Source: Lachnospiraceae bacterium | Lineage (GTDB): Bacteria; Bacillota; Clostridia; Lachnospirales; Anaerotignaceae | NCBI GenBank assembly: GCA_028695945.1 | Contig: JAQVIB010000068.1 | Span: 1 to 9,590 of the forward strand | Direction of reading: 5' to 3' | Length of the DNA stretch: 9,590 bases | In this document: piece by piece, positions 1-7,295 of the stretch | How the letters are laid out: the number at the start of each line of letters is the position of its first letter | Position numbering within the stretch: the first letter of the stretch is position 1 | Position numbers and translations under genes: made by a program | The notes under the pieces: generated by a model | Told to the model about the DNA's origin: nothing | Database searches by the model: none | Seen by the model: the letters and a program-made list of their open reading frames with translations, nothing else

Positions 1-7
1 CATAAAA

Positions 8-13
8 TATAAT
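8..13 (+). promoter_or_regulatory. Probable -10 element of the pcrA promoter
   Basis: A perfect TATAAT hexamer lies 43 bases before the chosen pcrA start, in an A+T-rich stretch. It would place transcription initiation near position 20 and give a short leader of about 35 bases. The matching -35 element would fall outside the left edge, so the promoter cannot be confirmed here. In DNA this A+T-rich a chance TATAAT is possible. Confidence 0.45.
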
Positions 14-44
14 ATACTGTAAGGAATTGAAAAAAAGCAAGTAT

Positions 45-48
45 GGAG
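45..48 (+). promoter_or_regulatory. Ribosome binding site that decides the pcrA start
   Basis: GGAG sits 8 bases before the ATG at 57, which is good spacing. The upstream in-frame TTG at 27 has only AAGGA ending one base before it, too close for normal initiation. The site therefore favours the ATG at 57. Confidence 0.7.
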
Positions 49-56
49 TAGTGTAT

Positions 57-2303
57 ATGAATATAATCGATATGTTAAATGAAAAGCAGCGAGAAGCTGC
101 ATTGCAAATAGAAGGGCCTGTTCTCATCCTGGCAGGTGCGGGCTCCGGCAAGACAAGAGTGCTTACAAACAGAGCTGCTTATATGATTCAGAAAAAAGGA
201 ATCAATCCTTGGAATATTATGGCAATTACTTTTACGAATAAAGCTGCGAAGGAAATGAGAGAGAGAGTTAATGGCCTTGTTGGGGCAGGGGCTGAAGATA
301 TTTGGGTAAGCAGCTTTCACTCTAGCTGTGTGCGTATTTTAAGACGTGACGCAGATAAACTTGGTTACGATAGAAATTTTTCCATTTATGATACAAAGGA
401 TTCTGAAAAACTAATGAAGGATATTTTTACACGCCTTAATATTGGCTTGCAGGATAAGACTTTTCCGCTTAAAAGTGTATTGGCTGAAATAAGCCGACAG
501 AAGGAGGAACTTGTCTCTCCAACCCAATATTCTCAAGAGGCAGGACAGGATTTTCGACGTGCAAGGATTGCATCGTGTTACAGAGAATATCAAAAAAGGC
601 TAAAACAAAGCAATGCAATGGATTTTGATGATTTAATTTACTTAACAGTTCTGCTTTTACAGACCGAGCCTGATGTTTTGGATTATTACCAAGAACGTTT
701 TAAATATATAATGGTTGATGAATATCAAGATACAAACACGAGCCAGTATATGCTTGTAAAGATGCTAGCCAAAAAGTACAAAAATCTTTGCGTAGTTGGT
801 GATGATGACCAAAGTATTTATGGTTGGAGAGGTGCAAACATAAGAAATATTCTTGACTTTGAGAAGGATTTTCCAGGGGCAGAGGTTATTAAGCTGGAGC
901 AAAATTACCGTTCAACAAAAACTATACTTGAAGCGGCAAATGCCGTTATCAAAAACAATAATGAGCGTAAAGATAAAGAACTTTGGACAGAAAATGATCG
1001 TGGCAGTATAATTCACCTTCATAGGGCAGAGAATGAATATGAGGAAGGTAGATTTATTGCGGAAAAAATAGATGTTCTTATTGGTCGTGGTCGTGAGTAC
1101 AAAGAGTTTGCAGTGCTTTACAGAACAAATGCACAAAGCCGAGCTATAGAGGAACAGTTTATTAAAAAGGCAATTCCATACAGACTTTGCGGTGGTACTA
1201 GGTTCTACGATAGACGTGAAATTATGGATATACTTGCGTACCTTAAACTTATTGCAAATCCAGCAGATGATATTGCATTTAAGCGTATTATTAATGTTCC
1301 TAAAAGAGGTATAGGTGATACATCAGTAGAACGCGTTGCAGAATTTGCGGCAGACAATGATATGTCTATTTATGAGACTTTAACACGCATAAACGAAATA
1401 GACAAGCTTGGTACAAGAGGCAAGAAGTTTGAAGAATTCTATAATCGCATGGAAAATCTTAAATGTGAAAAGGAAGTACTTCCTTTACCTAAGCTGATTG
1501 AGGCAGTAGCCATTAGAACAGGATATTTTGAATCACTTGAAATAGAAGGAACAGAGGAAGCTGAATCACGTAAGGAAAATATTGAAGAGTTTATATCTAA
1601 GGCAGCTGATTACTCAAAACGTGTTGAAAATGCTGAGCTTGAAGGGTTTTTGGAAGAAGTTTCACTTGTTGCAGATATTGATGAATATTCAGAAAATGAA
1701 AATGCAGTTGTGCTTATGACACTGCATTCCGCTAAAGGACTTGAATTTCCATATGTGTTTATGACTGGCATGGAGGAAGGAATGTTCCCAAGCTACAGAA
1801 GTATAACCTCTGGAGATGAAAAAGACGTTCAGGAAGAGAGACGACTTTGCTATGTTGGCATTACAATGGCAAGAGAAGAACTTTTTCTTACCCACGCAAG
1901 AAGCAGAATGCAAAACGGTCAAACCCAATACAATCAGCCAGCAAGATTTTTAATGGAAATACCAGAAGATGTACTGGAACAACAGCAGAAACGACCAGTG
2001 GCATACACACCTGTTTCTCCGCGTAAAGCAGGCGGAGCAAAAAATGCTTTTAATATGGCAGGCGGAATAGGCTTAAATAAAGCATACGGTGTTGGCACGG
2101 CGGTAGATAGCTTTATACCATCGCCAAAAGATTTTTCACTTAACTTTGAGGAAGGTGACAATGTGCGTGCCCCTAAATATGGCATTGGCACAGTAAAGGC
2201 TATTAAGCCAGCTGGTGCAGATTTTGAGGTTGAGGTTGAGTTTAAGGGAAAAGGAACGAAGAAGTTTATGGCGAAGCTTTCCAAACTTATTAAGGTGGAT
2301 TGA
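57..2303 (+). CDS. pcrA: ATP-dependent DNA helicase PcrA (UvrD/Rep family, SF1A)
   Basis: PcrA is a 3'-5' DNA helicase that unwinds DNA in nucleotide excision repair and rolling-circle plasmid replication and removes recombinase filaments; it acts in the cytoplasm. From the ATG at 57 the protein has 748 residues, normal for PcrA. The superfamily 1 motifs appear in order: Q motif LNEKQREA (7-14), Walker A AGAGSGKT (26-33), Walker B VDEYQD (220-225), motif III GDDDQSIYGWRGA (248-260), motif IV QNYRS (282-286), motif V MTLHSAKGLEF (554-564) and motif VI YVGITMARE (599-607). The last 49 residues (700-748), with GDNVRAPKYGIGTV and a Lys-rich end, match the Tudor-like C-terminal domain that binds RNA polymerase in PcrA/UvrD. 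A TTG start at 27 would add 10 residues but is poorly spaced from a ribosome site. ligA follows after 4 bases, the order known in Bacillus, so the two are probably one transcript. All motifs look intact. Confidence 0.96.
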   Translation: MNIIDMLNEKQREAALQIEGPVLILAGAGSGKTRVLTNRAAYMIQKKGINPWNIMAITFTNKAAKEMRERVNGLVGAGAEDIWVSSFHSSCVRILRRDADKLGYDRNFSIYDTKDSEKLMKDIFTRLNIGLQDKTFPLKSVLAEISRQKEELVSPTQYSQEAGQDFRRARIASCYREYQKRLKQSNAMDFDDLIYLTVLLLQTEPDVLDYYQERFKYIMVDEYQDTNTSQYMLVKMLAKKYKNLCVVGDDDQSIYGWRGANIRNILDFEKDFPGAEVIKLEQNYRSTKTILEAANAVIKNNNERKDKELWTENDRGSIIHLHRAENEYEEGRFIAEKIDVLIGRGREYKEFAVLYRTNAQSRAIEEQFIKKAIPYRLCGGTRFYDRREIMDILAYLKLIANPADDIAFKRIINVPKRGIGDTSVERVAEFAADNDMSIYETLTRINEIDKLGTRGKKFEEFYNRMENLKCEKEVLPLPKLIEAVAIRTGYFESLEIEGTEEAESRKENIEEFISKAADYSKRVENAELEGFLEEVSLVADIDEYSENENAVVLMTLHSAKGLEFPYVFMTGMEEGMFPSYRSITSGDEKDVQEERRLCYVGITMAREELFLTHARSRMQNGQTQYNQPARFLMEIPEDVLEQQQKRPVAYTPVSPRKAGGAKNAFNMAGGIGLNKAYGVGTAVDSFIPSPKDFSLNFEEGDNVRAPKYGIGTVKAIKPAGADFEVEVEFKGKGTKKFMAKLSKLIKVD
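2292..2298 (+). promoter_or_regulatory. Ribosome binding site for ligA inside the end of pcrA
   Basis: AAGGTGG overlaps the last pcrA codons and ends 9 bases before the ATG at 2308. It supports that ATG over the longer in-frame reading from 2215, which would overlap pcrA by 89 bases and add 31 unusual residues rich in Arg and Leu. Confidence 0.65.
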
Positions 2304-2307
2304 TAAA

Positions 2308-4254
2308 ATGGAACGAATGAAACAGCTTATTGACATACTTAATGATGCCTCAAAGCATTATTATCAGCTTGCAGATACTATTATGACTGATTATGAATAT
2401 GACAAGTTGTATGATGAGCTTGTTGCCCTTGAAAAGAAAACGGGTATTACTCTTTCGGGAAGCCCAACAAAAAGCGTTGGGTACACTGTTTTAAGCGGAC
2501 TTACAAAAATTAAGCATGATAGCCGTATGCTAAGTTTGGATAAAACAAAGGAAATTGGTAGGCTTAAAGAATGGCTTGGAAACAAAGAAGGTATTCTATC
2601 TTGGAAGTTGGATGGGCTTACCATTGTATTAAAATATAATAATGGAGAGCTTGTTCAGGCAGTAACCCGTGGCAATGGTGAAATAGGCGAAGATATAACT
2701 CACAATGCTAGAGTGTTTAAAAACATACCTGTAAAAATAGCTTTTAGAGGTGAACTGGTTCTTCGTGGAGAGGGTGTTATTGCCTACAGCGAATTTAAAA
2801 AGATAAATGAAGAGTTAAGCGATGACGAAAAATACAAAAATCCACGAAATCTTTGCAGTGGAACGGTTCGCCAACTTAATAGTGAAATTGCGGCCAAACG
2901 TAATGTAATGTTTTATGCATTCAGCCTTGTTAGTGCTAATGGTAAAGAGTTTGATGACTTTAAAACACACCAGATGGATTGGCTCTTATCCCTTGGCTTT
3001 GATGTTGTTGAGCATAAAATTGTTACTGCACAAACAATAGAAGATACAGTTAAGGAATTTGAAGAAAAAATCACGCACAACGATTTTGCCTCTGACGGGC
3101 TTGTACTTACCTATAATAGTATAAGCTATGGCAAAAGTTTGGGCGAAACTTCAAAATTTCCAAAGGATTCCATTGCCTTTAAATGGGCAGATGAAACAGC
3201 GGAAACAATTTTGCGAGAGATTGATTGGAGTACGTCGAGAACAGGTCTTATTAATCCAATTGCTGTGTTTGACCCTGTTGAACTAGAAGGAACAACAGTA
3301 AATCGAGCAAGTGTGCATAATCTTAGCATTTTGAAAGAGTTACAGCTTGGCATTGGTGATACAATTAAGGTTTATAAGGCAAACATGATAATACCGCAAA
3401 TTGCTGAAAATATTACGAAAAAAGGCAATATGGAGATACCAAAAGTCTGTCCGGTTTGTACTGGCGAAACAGAGGTGCGAAGCTTGAAAGATGGCGAGGC
3501 ACTTTACTGCACAAACCCAAACTGTAACGCACAAATTATTAAAAGCCTTGTGCATTTTGCCTCTAGAGATGCCATGAATATTGAAGGCTTGTCTGAAGAA
3601 ACATTAAGGAAATTTGTTAAAAATGGTTTTATTGAAAACTACACAGATATTTTTAAACTTAATAGATTTGAAGAAAAAATTAAAGCAATGGAAGGTTTTG
3701 GTGAGAAATCTTACAACAACCTTATATCAGCAGTGGAAAAGGCAAAAAACACACAACTGCCAAATTTTATATACTCACTTGGCATTAACCAAGTTGGGCT
3801 TAATAATGCCAAACTTTTATGTAAAAATTCCAAATATAACATAGAAAATATTAAAAATTTTACTGAAGAAGAGCTTATTGAAATTGATGGTTTTGGGCAA
3901 GTAATAGCCCATAGTATAAAAAGCTATTTTTCCAATGAACGAAATCTTTTTTTACTAGATGAAGCATTGAAATACATTACGCCACAAAAAATAATAGAAA
4001 CCCAAGAAAACCTTAAGCTTGAAGGTATAAACTTTGTTATTACAGGTGATGTGGAGTATTTTAAAAATAGGAAAGAATTGCAAGAAAAAATTGAGACCAT
4101 GGGCGGCAAGGTTACTGGCAGTGTTACATCAAAAACAAACTATCTTATTAACAACGATGCATTTTCAGCATCTTCAAAAAATAAAAAGGCAAAAGAACTA
4201 AATGTACCAATAATTACAGAAAATCAATTTATTCAACAATTTTTAAACGTGTAA
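2308..4254 (+). CDS. ligA: NAD-dependent DNA ligase LigA, divergent form
   Basis: LigA seals nicks in DNA using NAD+ as adenylate donor and joins Okazaki fragments and repair patches in the cytoplasm. The protein has 648 residues, slightly short of the usual ~670. Seen in order: NAD-binding Ia region with the HYYQ and DYEYD block (18-32); adenylation motif KLDG with nucleophile Lys100 (100-103); RGNGEIGED (121-129); RGE with Glu155; motif IV SDGLVL (262-267); motif V IAFKW with Lys292; OB fold with RTG (311-313); a Cys4 zinc finger (Cys381, 384, 401, 406); helix-hairpin-helix region about 425-545; and a C-terminal BRCT domain about 570-648. Several normally strict positions differ: the Lys of motif IV is Thr268, the Glu two residues before the nucleophile is Ser98, and the OB loop reads KANMIIP rather than RAGDVIP. 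I associate this form with Lachnospiraceae, so it is probably active rather than decayed; the reading frame and all domains are intact. It is translated directly after pcrA. Confidence 0.93.
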   Translation: MERMKQLIDILNDASKHYYQLADTIMTDYEYDKLYDELVALEKKTGITLSGSPTKSVGYTVLSGLTKIKHDSRMLSLDKTKEIGRLKEWLGNKEGILSWKLDGLTIVLKYNNGELVQAVTRGNGEIGEDITHNARVFKNIPVKIAFRGELVLRGEGVIAYSEFKKINEELSDDEKYKNPRNLCSGTVRQLNSEIAAKRNVMFYAFSLVSANGKEFDDFKTHQMDWLLSLGFDVVEHKIVTAQTIEDTVKEFEEKITHNDFASDGLVLTYNSISYGKSLGETSKFPKDSIAFKWADETAETILREIDWSTSRTGLINPIAVFDPVELEGTTVNRASVHNLSILKELQLGIGDTIKVYKANMIIPQIAENITKKGNMEIPKVCPVCTGETEVRSLKDGEALYCTNPNCNAQIIKSLVHFASRDAMNIEGLSEETLRKFVKNGFIENYTDIFKLNRFEEKIKAMEGFGEKSYNNLISAVEKAKNTQLPNFIYSLGINQVGLNNAKLLCKNSKYNIENIKNFTEEELIEIDGFGQVIAHSIKSYFSNERNLFLLDEALKYITPQKIIETQENLKLEGINFVITGDVEYFKNRKELQEKIETMGGKVTGSVTSKTNYLINNDAFSASSKNKKAKELNVPIITENQFIQQFLNV

Positions 4255-4289
4255 TTTACAAAGGAAAGTAATTGAGATATACTTTTATA

Positions 4290-4329
4290 AAGAACACCTT
4301 TTATAATAAAGATGTAAAAAGGTGTTCTT
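4290..4329. repeat. Perfect 13-bp inverted repeat between ligA and folC
   Basis: AAGAACACCTTTT (4290-4302) and its exact complement AAAAGGTGTTCTT (4317-4329) flank a 14-base loop. It sits 35 bases after the ligA stop and 48 bases before the folC start. The stem could form a hairpin ending the pcrA-ligA transcript, but the bases after it (GGTGTATAAA) are not a U tract and the A:T pairs lie at the loop end rather than the base, so it is not a standard intrinsic terminator. A protein-binding palindrome or an attenuator is also possible. A TATAAT (4302-4307) partly overlaps the loop and a TATGAT lies at 4347-4352, but neither has a convincing -35 partner. The folC promoter, if any, is not pinned down. 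Confidence 0.7.
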
Positions 4330-4377
4330 GGTGTATAAAATTACTTTATGATTTTAATTTGAATAGAGGTAGCGAAT

Positions 4378-5670
4378 ATGAATTATTCAGATGCACTTAA
4401 ATATATAGAGTCTATTTACAGTCTTGGAAGTGATCTTGGTCTTGAAAGGGTTCAGGTGCTAATGGAAAAAATGGGCAACCCTCAAGAACGCATAAAAATA
4501 ATACACGTAGCAGGTACAAATGGAAAAGGGTCTTGCTGTTCTATGCTTTCAAACATACTTATAGAGCAAGGATATAAAGTTGGTGTTTATACTTCACCCC
4601 ACCTTGAAGAGTATAACGAGCGTTACACAATAAATAATGTACGCATACAAAATGATGAATTAGCAAAACAAGTGAGCATTGTTAAGGCAAGCTGTGATGA
4701 ACTTGTTGCAGAAGGAAGAATTACACAGCCTACTGTTTTTGAGGTTATTACAGCAATTGCCTTTAATTATTTTGCAGAACAAAATGTGGATTATCTTTTA
4801 CTTGAAGTGGGGCTTGGCGGAAGATTCGATGCTACAAATGTAATTCATAAACCTATACTTTCAATTATAACCAGCATAAGCATGGACCATATGGAATTTT
4901 TAGGGCATAACCTATCTAGCATTGCTTTTGAAAAAGGTGGAATAATAAAGGAAAACTGTCCAGTAGTTTTGTATTCTCAATGTGACGAAGTATATGAAAC
5001 GATTAAGAAAATTACTGAAGAAAGAAATGCAAAGCTGTATTTCACAAAGGAACAGGGAATTAATGTGGTTAGACAGGATATTGCAGGTACTGTTTTTGAC
5101 ATTGAAAATCAATATTTAACCTACAAAGAAATTAAATTGGGACTTTTAGGTGACCACCAAATAAACAACGCTGCTACAGTCCTTTTGGCATGTAAAGCAC
5201 TTAATGACAACGGAGCTAAAATAGACGATGAGTCCATCTTTGCCGGGTTTGAAAAAGCAAGGTGGTGTGGAAGAATGGAGATAGTTCAAAAAGAACCAAT
5301 GGTTATACTGGATGGGGCACATAATATTGACGGAATTCATATGCTTGCAGAGTCTCTTGAACGCTATTTTAGCGACAAAAAGATTACTTTGCTTATTGGA
5401 ATACTTGGCGATAAAGAATATGATAAGATGATTGAAATGTTGTTGCCATTGGCAAGCAAAATTGTTCTTACAGAGCCTAATAATTCTAGGAAATGGGACG
5501 TTGACGCTCTGACAGAAACTATATCCAATTTTAAAGTGGAAACCTTCCGTGAAAAAGATATTGAAAAAGCATATGATTTAGCCAAAAGTATTACAGCTAA
5601 GGAGGATGTGCTTTGCTGTGCGGGAAGTTTATACCTTATAGGTGAGTTATATAAGCTTGCAAGGAGGTAA
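4378..5670 (+). CDS. folC: Folylpolyglutamate synthase / dihydrofolate synthase FolC
   Basis: FolC is a cytoplasmic Mur-ligase-family enzyme that uses ATP to add glutamate to folates, retaining them in the cell; bacterial versions often also make dihydrofolate from dihydropteroate. The 430 residues are a normal length. Visible motifs are the P-loop GTNGKGS (46-52), YTSPHL (71-76), EVGLGGRFDATNV (143-155), the Mur-ligase MDHMEFLGH (169-177), EKGGIIK (185-191) containing the Lys that is carbamylated in characterised members, GDHQINNAA (258-266), GRME (298-301) and DGAHN (312-316) near the start of the C-terminal glutamate-ligase domain. EKGG replaces the more usual EKAG, a mild change. The ATG at 4378 has AGAGG 8 bases upstream. 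The last two codons, AGG AGG, also form the ribosome site of the next gene, 3 bases downstream, so folC and the two following genes look co-translated. Whether it has both activities or only the polyglutamylating one cannot be told from sequence. Confidence 0.95.
   Translation: MNYSDALKYIESIYSLGSDLGLERVQVLMEKMGNPQERIKIIHVAGTNGKGSCCSMLSNILIEQGYKVGVYTSPHLEEYNERYTINNVRIQNDELAKQVSIVKASCDELVAEGRITQPTVFEVITAIAFNYFAEQNVDYLLLEVGLGGRFDATNVIHKPILSIITSISMDHMEFLGHNLSSIAFEKGGIIKENCPVVLYSQCDEVYETIKKITEERNAKLYFTKEQGINVVRQDIAGTVFDIENQYLTYKEIKLGLLGDHQINNAATVLLACKALNDNGAKIDDESIFAGFEKARWCGRMEIVQKEPMVILDGAHNIDGIHMLAESLERYFSDKKITLLIGILGDKEYDKMIEMLLPLASKIVLTEPNNSRKWDVDALTETISNFKVETFREKDIEKAYDLAKSITAKEDVLCCAGSLYLIGELYKLARR
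5661..5667 (+). promoter_or_regulatory. Strong ribosome binding site for the 60-residue ORF, within the folC end
   Basis: AAGGAGG is a full match to the anti-Shine-Dalgarno partner, 6 bases before the ATG at 5674. It includes the two final Arg codons of folC. It is the main evidence that the small ORF is translated. Confidence 0.8.
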
Positions 5671-5673
5671 CAT

Positions 5674-5856
5674 ATGATTAATTTTAATGAAGAAATAAAA
5701 AAATACAGCAAGATACTTGAGATGGATGAAATTGAGCAGTCTATACACTCTACTGAACTTAAGGATATTATGGATATGCTTAACTATATTGCAAAAACCA
5801 AAGAAACATCAAAAGCCAGAGTTTCTGTAGAAAAAAATAGTTTAGGAGAAAAATAG
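5674..5856 (+). CDS. Small uncharacterised protein (60 aa) between folC and the TPR gene
   Basis: I do not recognise this protein. It has 60 residues, no Cys, no signal peptide and no membrane segment, so it is probably cytoplasmic. Residues 4-45 are charged and look helical, with an acidic stretch LEMDEIEQSI (15-24) followed by TELKDIMDML (27-36); the last 15 residues are basic to polar and look loose. It is likely real: a perfect AAGGAGG lies 6 bases before the ATG, it fills the space between folC and the next gene with gaps of 3 and 0 bases, and its final codons hold the AGGAGA ribosome site of that gene. The position suggests co-expression with folC and the TPR membrane protein, and it could be a partner of the latter, but this is inference only. 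A role in folate metabolism is not shown. Confidence 0.75.
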   Translation: MINFNEEIKKYSKILEMDEIEQSIHSTELKDIMDMLNYIAKTKETSKARVSVEKNSLGEK

Positions 5857-7221
5857 ATGATTTGTCAAAACTGTGGACATGAATTTAATATAGGAAGCAT
5901 ATGTCCCGTTTGCCAAAGTGACTCTGTGCTTCTAAACAAAGCCAGAAATGCATCCCTTAGGCAATATAATAATGGTGTTGCCGCTGCAAGAAGTGGAGAT
6001 TATTCTTCTGCAATTGATTCACTGAATCAATGTATACTTTTTGATAAAAGAAATTATGTTGCAAGAAATTTGCTAGGTATTGCTTACTATCAGGTAGGAA
6101 TGGTTTCTGATGCCCTTAAGCAATGGATTATAAGTGCTTCTTTCAAAAGCGAAAAAAACCCAGCACAAAAATATATAGCATCACTGCAAAACAATGCACG
6201 TACACTTGAAAGATATGATGATGCTATTGTAATGTACAACAAAGCAATTATCCAGTTTGAAAGTGGAAGTGCTGATTTGGCAGTAATTCAGCTTAAAAAA
6301 GCAGTGGATTTCAGCCCTAATTTTGTTGAAGCTTACAACTTACTTGCGGCATACTTTATAAGCCATGGTGACAGGAATAAAGCTAAATTCTACATAGAAA
6401 AAGTGTTAAAGATAGATAAAAGGAATCCAAAAGCTTTGGAATACTTGGCAGTTATGTCCTCTAATGAATCTGAGAAGGGCAAAAAGGCTGTAAATAAAAC
6501 TGGTTACGATAATAGTGATCACATTGGTGCTAAGCTTAAAAGGTTTGTAAGACCCGAACTTGTTACTTTTGTTGCAGGAATTATTATCACAGCAGTTGTT
6601 TCAGTAGTATTGATTGCACCAGCTATTCAGGATGGATTGGGTAAGAAAATAGGTGAGCTTGAGGCACAGGTGGCAAAACTTGAGGATGAGAATAAAAATG
6701 GAACATCAAAATTCGCTATAGAATACAATCACCTTGAGGAAGAAAACAAATTGCTACAATCAGAAAACGACCAATATAAGGCCGCTGAAAATATGCATGA
6801 CCAAAAGGCTAGCTTACAACTTGCAGAAGTTTACACCGTTGCTGGAAGATATGGTGAAGCAGCAGGCATTCTTATGAAGCTTGACAACCAGTTATTTACA
6901 GAAAATGAGAAAAATAAGATAACTGAACTTAGAGCACAAGCGTACCCTGTGGCTGGAAGGCACTATTTTGAAAGTGGAAAAAAAGCTTTTGACACAGGAG
7001 ATTATGAAACGGCAAAAAGTCATTTAGAAACAGCAATGAGTTATAGTAGTAAAGAGGATTTTGTTGACGATACATTATTTCTTCTTGGTCAATTAAGTGA
7101 GAAGAAAGGAGATTATGGGCAGGCTAAAGAATACTATGGAAGAGTTATAAATGAATTCTCAAATTCTAATGTATTTACTGAAGCTGAAGCTAAGTTAAAT
7201 GAGTTGTTAGCAAAAGGGTAG
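5857..7221 (+). CDS. Zinc-ribbon TPR membrane protein of unknown function
   Basis: The 454-residue protein is built of clear parts. A CxxC-x9-CxxC zinc ribbon (Cys3, 6, 16, 19) is followed by TPR-like helix pairs at about 34-67, 68-101, 123-156 and 157-190, a polar linker, one membrane segment at about 235-258, a coiled coil at about 260-312, and more TPR-like repeats at about 318-343, 366-398 and 404-437. The basic stretch KLKRFVRP just before the membrane segment predicts the N-terminus inside and the C-terminus outside the cell. Such a layout suggests a scaffold linking cytoplasmic and cell-surface partners; this is inference, and no enzymatic motif is seen. The outer repeats recall the TPR region of YbgF/CpoB-like cell-envelope proteins, but only in general form. 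The ATG at 5857 directly follows the stop of the 60-residue ORF, with AGGAGA 7 bases upstream, so it is the last gene of the folC unit. A hairpin terminator begins about 20 bases after the stop. Confidence 0.85.
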   Translation: MICQNCGHEFNIGSICPVCQSDSVLLNKARNASLRQYNNGVAAARSGDYSSAIDSLNQCILFDKRNYVARNLLGIAYYQVGMVSDALKQWIISASFKSEKNPAQKYIASLQNNARTLERYDDAIVMYNKAIIQFESGSADLAVIQLKKAVDFSPNFVEAYNLLAAYFISHGDRNKAKFYIEKVLKIDKRNPKALEYLAVMSSNESEKGKKAVNKTGYDNSDHIGAKLKRFVRPELVTFVAGIIITAVVSVVLIAPAIQDGLGKKIGELEAQVAKLEDENKNGTSKFAIEYNHLEEENKLLQSENDQYKAAENMHDQKASLQLAEVYTVAGRYGEAAGILMKLDNQLFTENEKNKITELRAQAYPVAGRHYFESGKKAFDTGDYETAKSHLETAMSYSSKEDFVDDTLFLLGQLSEKKGDYGQAKEYYGRVINEFSNSNVFTEAEAKLNELLAKG

Positions 7222-7240
7222 AATATACTATATTAAATAT

Positions 7241-7280
7241 AAAAAAGAGATGGTTTCTTAAATAGAGAACCATCTCTTTT
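7241..7280. terminator. Bidirectional intrinsic terminator between convergent genes
   Basis: AAAAGAGATGGTT (7243-7255) pairs exactly with AACCATCTCTTTT (7268-7280). With one bulged G at 7267 the stem continues through TCT/AGA, leaving a 5-base loop. On the plus strand it ends in TTTT after the TPR gene; on the minus strand it is followed by six T after the penicillin-binding protein gene, where the U tract is stronger. It lies 21-59 bases after the plus-strand stop and 15-55 bases after the minus-strand stop, so one element can end both transcripts. Confidence 0.88.
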
Positions 7281-7295
7281 ATAGTTTAAATACGT

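Noticed and set aside
27..56. TTG at 27 as an earlier pcrA start
   Set aside because: The AAGGA upstream ends one base from it, too close; the ATG at 57 has GGAG at 8 bases and gives the typical PcrA N-terminus.
1934..2284. Open frame of 116 residues antisense to the end of pcrA
   Set aside because: It lies fully inside a strong gene, has no supporting ribosome site that I can see and resembles no protein; the same holds for the other antisense frames within pcrA, ligA and folC and the plus-strand frames within the PBP gene.
2215..2307. Longer ligA reading from the ATG at 2215
   Set aside because: It overlaps pcrA by 89 bases, has no good ribosome site and adds residues unlike LigA; the ATG at 2308 has AAGGTGG at 9 bases and gives the family's usual N-terminus.
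4302..4307. TATAAT in the hairpin loop as the folC promoter
   Set aside because: No recognisable -35 element lies 16-18 bases upstream, and chance matches are frequent in this A+T-rich gap.
4290..4329. Inverted repeat as a standard Rho-independent terminator of ligA
   Set aside because: No U tract follows on either strand, and the A:T pairs are at the loop end. It is kept as a repeat of unknown role.
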